Assembly (NCBI RefSeq): GCF_032854445.1
Contig: NC_088300.1
Span: 79,773,084 to 79,837,083, forward strand
Direction of reading: 5' to 3'
Length of the DNA: 64,000 bases
Origin: Liolophura sinensis
Lineage: Eukaryota > Mollusca > Polyplacophora > Chitonida > Chitonidae
In this document: positions 60,546 through 64,000 of the stretch, one piece after another
Layout: the number at the start of each line of letters is the position of its first letter
How positions within the stretch are numbered: the stretch's first letter is position 1
The notes under the pieces: model-generated
Told to the model about the DNA's origin: nothing
What the model saw: only the letters and a program-made list of their open reading frames with translations
The model's database searches: none
Made by a program: the position numbers and the translations under genes

Positions 60546-60874
60546 TCAGTTTTTTTGTCTTGTCTTCTTCATGGATAACCCATGAGCTGTGAAAAACATG
60601 GATAGACATTCTCAACCAGCATCATGTCTTTGTATCTAACTTAATGTGGTATAGAATATTCCACCTTGTTGAGCTGTTTGTAGACATTTCATTTCTGGAT
60701 TCATAATTGCGTAAGAATTTATCTCTAAAATATCCCCACCCCACACGCCTCTCTCAATATTTGTCACCTTTCCTTGTTACATTGCTGACCACACACTTTA
60801 TATCCAGCCTGTAACAGTTTGTAACTGGTGGATGGCTTTTTTCTAACCATCTAAATGATGTTCATCTTCTCCAG
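60546..60874 (+). other. CTNND2: Catenin intron 4, distal unique part
   Basis: Unique sequence that includes a polypyrimidine tract (GGCTTTTTTCTAACC) about 35 nt before the acceptor CTTCTCCAG at 60874. TTCTAAC is a plausible branch site. Confidence 0.75.
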
Positions 60875-61043
60875 TAACATGGAGTACATCCATGATGAGA
60901 ATTACCACGGGATGAATCCAGCTTACATGTCCAGCATGATGAATGGTGGTAATCCAGCTTACGACCGTCATAACGAAGGCTCCCCACACTCCTCCAGGCT
61001 GTCTGTGCAGAGTGGTGGCAGTAACCACCATGGAGACAATAGG
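60875..61043 (+). CDS. CTNND2: Catenin coding exon 5 (residues 133-189)
   Basis: After the split Asp codon the exon reads NMEYIHDENYHGMNPAYMSS. It continues with two NPAY motifs (Asn-Pro-Ala-Tyr), then a Ser/His-rich segment ending GGSNHHGDNR. It is low in hydrophobic core residues and rich in Tyr, Ser, Asn and His, as expected for the disordered N-terminal part of p120-family catenins, where tyrosines are kinase targets. Phosphorylation of these particular residues is an inference. The acceptor is CTTCTCCAG and the donor is AGG followed by GTAAGA. The 169-nt length returns the frame to phase 0. The open frame reading on through the donor to 61145 is intron. Confidence 0.92.
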
Positions 61044-61469
61044 GTAAGAACAAACCTCACCCCGGCTCGCAGAGAGAACTCATACAGCTTCTGTAACCCT
61101 CAGGGATTTCATGAGGGGTTTACACACAGCCATAGTGCTTTTTGAACAGAAGAGATCCATAATCCAAAGATATGTAGAGTGTCCGGATATTGGAGTAACG
61201 CTTGATTACCAGTGAAAGCTTTGAAACCGTTAACTGCACCAACCACACCACTATTAAGAAGGGAGTTATGTCCCTTGAGTGTTCTTGATTGAAGTTGACT
61301 AAATGAGTCATCTCCCTTGATTTTTGCTTTAAAGTGTGTAAAAGAAAAATTTTTGATAAAAAATTGTGTTGTGAAAATTCTGTAACAGATGAGATTGATT
61401 CTGTTGCTTTCCTGATTACAGGATTTGTTGAATTGTGTAAAAGGCCATTATGTCTTTTTGTTCCCACAG
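61044..61469 (+). other. CTNND2: Catenin intron 5
   Basis: A short intron of 426 bp without repeats. Confidence 0.85.
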
Positions 61470-61786
61470 AATGTTCACAAGCTAAATAATATCAGAGGAC
61501 GAGGCTCCATAAGCTCACAGGATCACCAGATGGATAATTACATGTCGTACAATGCTATCAATCGTAACTTGGACAGCCCCTCCCCCCACGGAGGCGCTCA
61601 GACACCCACAAGAGGACCCCCAACCCCAACAAGGTTCACACACCATGACATGGGCCTGGGCTCTCACAGCTACTCAAATCATGCTTACTCATCAAACTAT
61701 TACCCTGTGGACCCTCCAATGGAGCCTCATGATAATCACGGCTCCCCTGTGTCACATGACATCTACAACCATCATTTAAGTCCTAG
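61470..61786 (+). CDS. CTNND2: Catenin coding exon 6 (residues 190-294 and part of 295)
   Basis: The exon begins NVHKLNNIRGRGSISS and contains TPTRGPPTPTR (two Thr-Pro sites in a proline-rich patch). It then has a His/Tyr/Ser-rich stretch with HSYSNHAYSSNYYPVDPP and ends YNHHLSP. It is predicted to be unstructured. The Thr-Pro pairs could be proline-directed kinase sites. The acceptor is TTCCCACAG, and the exon ends after CCTAG before GTAGCG, a weaker but acceptable donor. If the donor were not used, the frame would stop at once (TAG at 61788). With the donor used, the split Arg codon is completed by exon 7. Confidence 0.9.
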
Positions 61787-63084
61787 GTAGCGGTTCTTTG
61801 CTTTCTCTTTTCTGTTGCGTAAGACTGTCCCAATTTGGTGGTATCTGAAAACTAACATTTTTCCAGTTAACAAAACTTTGAAGTTCTCTTTTCCATGTTC
61901 TTTTATGAATTATTTTGACATGAAATGATTAATTTATTTCAAAATTTACAGTAATCAGTAATCATAAAGTATTAGCAAGTAATGAACAATGTGTAGAACA
62001 ATTTGGGACATCTTGCATTTATAACCTTTATATTTATTTAACATTGTTTATTTATGCATGTTATTTATGATAACATTATTATTTGCTTTGCTTAGAGATT
62101 ATAGTATTCTCACAGTTCACAGGGCTGCAGTTGTTCACATCTAGTTTATTTACTACACTGGTTTGTTTGTTAACCCTGCATCTCCTGGCCTAGAACTTCT
62201 TGCTTGATGCATGCATGTATGAACATGTACACTCTTCATGCTGCATAGTTTGATACAGTTTGACCACAGTAATGCCACTAGTCACAAAAATCTTGGCAAA
62301 GTCATCATTGTCACAGCAAGTCTGTTAACCTGCGGAAAAGATAAAAGCCTTGAGTTCAAGTTTTGCCCCTGAACTGTAACTGGTGGATGGTCTGACGTAT
62401 TGACCAGGGTCAGTTCAGAATGGTTGAATATCTGAAATATTGACCATGGTTAAATAAGCAAGACAAAAGCCAGGAGGTGCAGAAGCTTTGTTTATTTCCT
62501 TAGTTTTTTTATTAGTTTTACTTATTTTTCTAATCACTGCCATCCCCTTTCTGTCCTCTACCTTCCCATCTCCATGACATCATCGCCAAACTCGCTATGT
62601 GGCTCACGGGTTAACATCCATCGCTAAATCATCACTGGCTGTTATTCTCACAATATTTACACCTGTTTAACACCTGTTACCCCTTGTGAAAGGTAATGTG
62701 TTATGAAATGTTTTGCTAAGTTTTCCTAATCCATGGAGTTTTGACAAAGAATTTTGTATGTTCCCTGCACCAGTTCCCAAGACTATGTATTATCTACTCA
62801 GATATGGTGTGCTATGTAGCATATATACATTAATGCTGATGTGAATGCAAGGGAATTCTACACTCTGGTACAGTCACACTCAAATTTTAGTAGATTTGTA
62901 GAACAAACAATTATACCTGTGCATCTTGATAATTTGAGAGCATGAAGTAACATGATTCTTAGTGGTTGTGTTAAGTTCCTGGTGATAGGTGACTGGAAAA
63001 CAGTGGTGGACAGAGATTCAAATCCTGCCAGCCCACCATAAACAAGGCACACAAAAACACAAACAAAAACGCTATAAAAGTATG
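61787..63084 (+). other. CTNND2: Catenin intron 6, unique part
   Basis: AT-rich sequence. No exon was recognised. Confidence 0.65.
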
Positions 63085-63515
63085 ATCTATCCTGACACTC
63101 ATCACAGCATAGTCCCAACACCCATCATAGCATAGTCTAGACATCCATCACAACGTAGTCCCAACACTCATCATAACACAGTCCTAACACCCATCACAAC
63201 ATCATGACATAATCCGAACACACATCACAAACTAGACCTATCACTTATCATGAACTAGTCGTGACACCCATCACAACTACCCCCGAAACCCATCAAAAAC
63301 CAGTCCCGATACCCATCATAAACTAGCTCAGACACCCACCCCAAGGTAGTCTAGACACCCATCCCAACATAGTTCAGACACCCGTCTCAATGTGGTTCAG
63401 ACACCCATAGCAAACTAGTCCTGAAACTTATCACTGCATATTCCAGACACCTGCAATAAACTAGTCCCGACACCCATCAGATCATAATCCAAACACCCGC
63501 CACAAACTCAGGCAC
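63085..63515. repeat. Diverged tandem repeat of about 23 bp
   Basis: Variants of CATCACAACATAGTCC followed by CGACACC recur every 22-25 bp about 18 times (CCATCATAAACTAGC, CATCCCAACATAGTT, CATCACAAACTAGACC). It is older or less homogenised than the other arrays here. It ends about 90 bp before the acceptor of catenin exon 7. Confidence 0.8.
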
Positions 63516-63607
63516 CTGCCACTGCAAATTTGATGAAGTTTGAGACTAATATAAAATCTGTAGTAGCACTGATTACAGTGTTTGATGTTGAGCTGATGAT
63601 ATTCCAG

Positions 63608-64000
63608 AGACCATGGTTACCCAGGCAGCCGTGGCAGTTACCAGGCGGGGTCAGATCGGGGGACCCCAACATTTAGGGAGCATGGCTACCACGGAGACCC
63701 CAGAAACATGGACCCCGAGCCAAGGTATGGTGAACCAGCCCCGTACGATGGATATGACGACAATATTCCTCGCCAAGAAGCTTTCGGTAACCAGCATGGT
63801 CATAATTACAGAGACTCACCAGGCTTAGAGGATGGTTACCGTAGCAACCATCCAGATGGAGGGCCTTATGGGAGCCACCCAGATGACCATTACCCAGGGG
63901 ATCACTATGACGACCATTATGGGGGACCCCATGGGGATGACTATTACCCACCTCCCCCACCCCCAAATGGTCAGTTCCGGGAAGATGATCGCTATGGAGA
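63608..64000 (+). CDS. CTNND2: Catenin coding exon 7, partial (residues 295-425, runs off the window)
   Basis: In the phase set by exon 6 the exon reads RDHGYPGSRGSYQAGSDRG. It continues without a stop for 131 codons to the window edge. It is dominated by Gly, Tyr, Asp, His and Pro: GYDDNIPRQEAFGNQHGH, several HPDD/HYDDHYGG segments and a run of six prolines after YY near residue 412. This Tyr/Gly-rich disordered region before the armadillo repeats is typical of p120-family catenins. The proline run could bind SH3 or EVH1-type domains, which is an inference. The acceptor is GATATTCCAG. A 71-codon frame at 63613-63828 in another register is a shadow of this exon. Confidence 0.9.

Larger units (their letters stand above)
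39431..64000 (+). other. CTNND2: Delta-catenin/p120-catenin family gene, 5' half (gene span in window)
   Basis: Seven plus-strand exons form one continuous frame of 123, 72, 167, 36, 169, 317 and at least 393 coding nucleotides. All exon phases agree at every junction and all introns are GT-AG. The start resembles the conserved N-terminus of the p120 subfamily (CTNND1, ARVCF, CTNND2), and the third exon resembles CTNND2 most. Members bind the juxtamembrane part of classical cadherins through armadillo repeats, stabilise cadherins at the membrane and modulate Rho-family GTPases. Those repeats are not in the window. Invertebrates generally have one gene of this subfamily, so the CTNND2 symbol marks closest resemblance, not strict orthology. 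Introns are 2.1, 10.7, 5.1, 3.1, 0.43 and 1.8 kb. Confidence 0.92.

Noticed and set aside
63613-63828. A 71-codon frame with Met/Thr-rich sequence near the window end
   Set aside because: It is a shadow of catenin exon 7, which is open through the whole stretch in the frame fixed by exon 6.

Overview
The window looks like a piece of a nuclear genome from a lophotrochozoan invertebrate, most likely a mollusc and probably a bivalve. Three things point there: small exons with GT-AG introns of up to about 10 kb, degenerate SINEs whose 3' tail (TGATTGGTGTTTTAC...ATTTCAC followed by ATTT repeats, read on the plus strand of the inverted copies) matches a SINE tail common in molluscan genomes, and an overwhelming load of minisatellites rich in the palindrome ACATGT. 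No bacterial or viral gene organisation is present. Taxonomy is inferred without a database search.

One gene can be supported: the 5' half of a delta-catenin/p120-catenin family gene on the plus strand. Seven coding exons (39431-39610 with ATG at 39488, 41668-41739, 52397-52563, 57694-57729, 60875-61043, 61470-61786, 63608 to the window edge) join in one consistent reading frame of 425 codons so far. The protein begins with the family's N-terminal coiled coil, followed by a CTNND2-like Cys-Lys-Leu-Gly-Ser segment and a long Gly/Tyr/His/Pro/Asp-rich disordered region. The armadillo repeats must lie beyond 64000. A CpG-rich stretch at about 11.1-12.3 kb may be the promoter and a noncoding first exon. 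If so, the first intron is about 27 kb and the gene spans most of the window.

Layout: 1-10.7 kb is a 101-bp satellite with higher-order structure, ending near a 200-N assembly gap (10818-11017). 11-12.6 kb is the promoter-like stretch. 12.6-39.4 kb is unique sequence interrupted by arrays of 31, 20, 37, 43, 35, 90, 85-88, 46, 60/36 and 57 bp, plus a nearly identical tandem segmental duplication of about 3.72 kb (unique parts 30479-33532 and 34216-37255). 39.4-64 kb holds the coding exons, with introns carrying arrays of 40, 38, 29, 42, 24, 36, 49 and about 23 bp. By rough addition the tandem arrays make up about 29 kb (about 45 percent) of the window, while recognised coding sequence is about 1.3 kb.

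Most long open frames here are artefacts of minisatellites whose period is divisible by three or lacks stops. The observations most worth following are the 49-bp intronic array, each unit of which resembles a complete 3' splice site in sense orientation; the duplicated CpG-rich block; a skippable 36-nt exon; and the recurrence of ACATGT in at least seven unrelated arrays.
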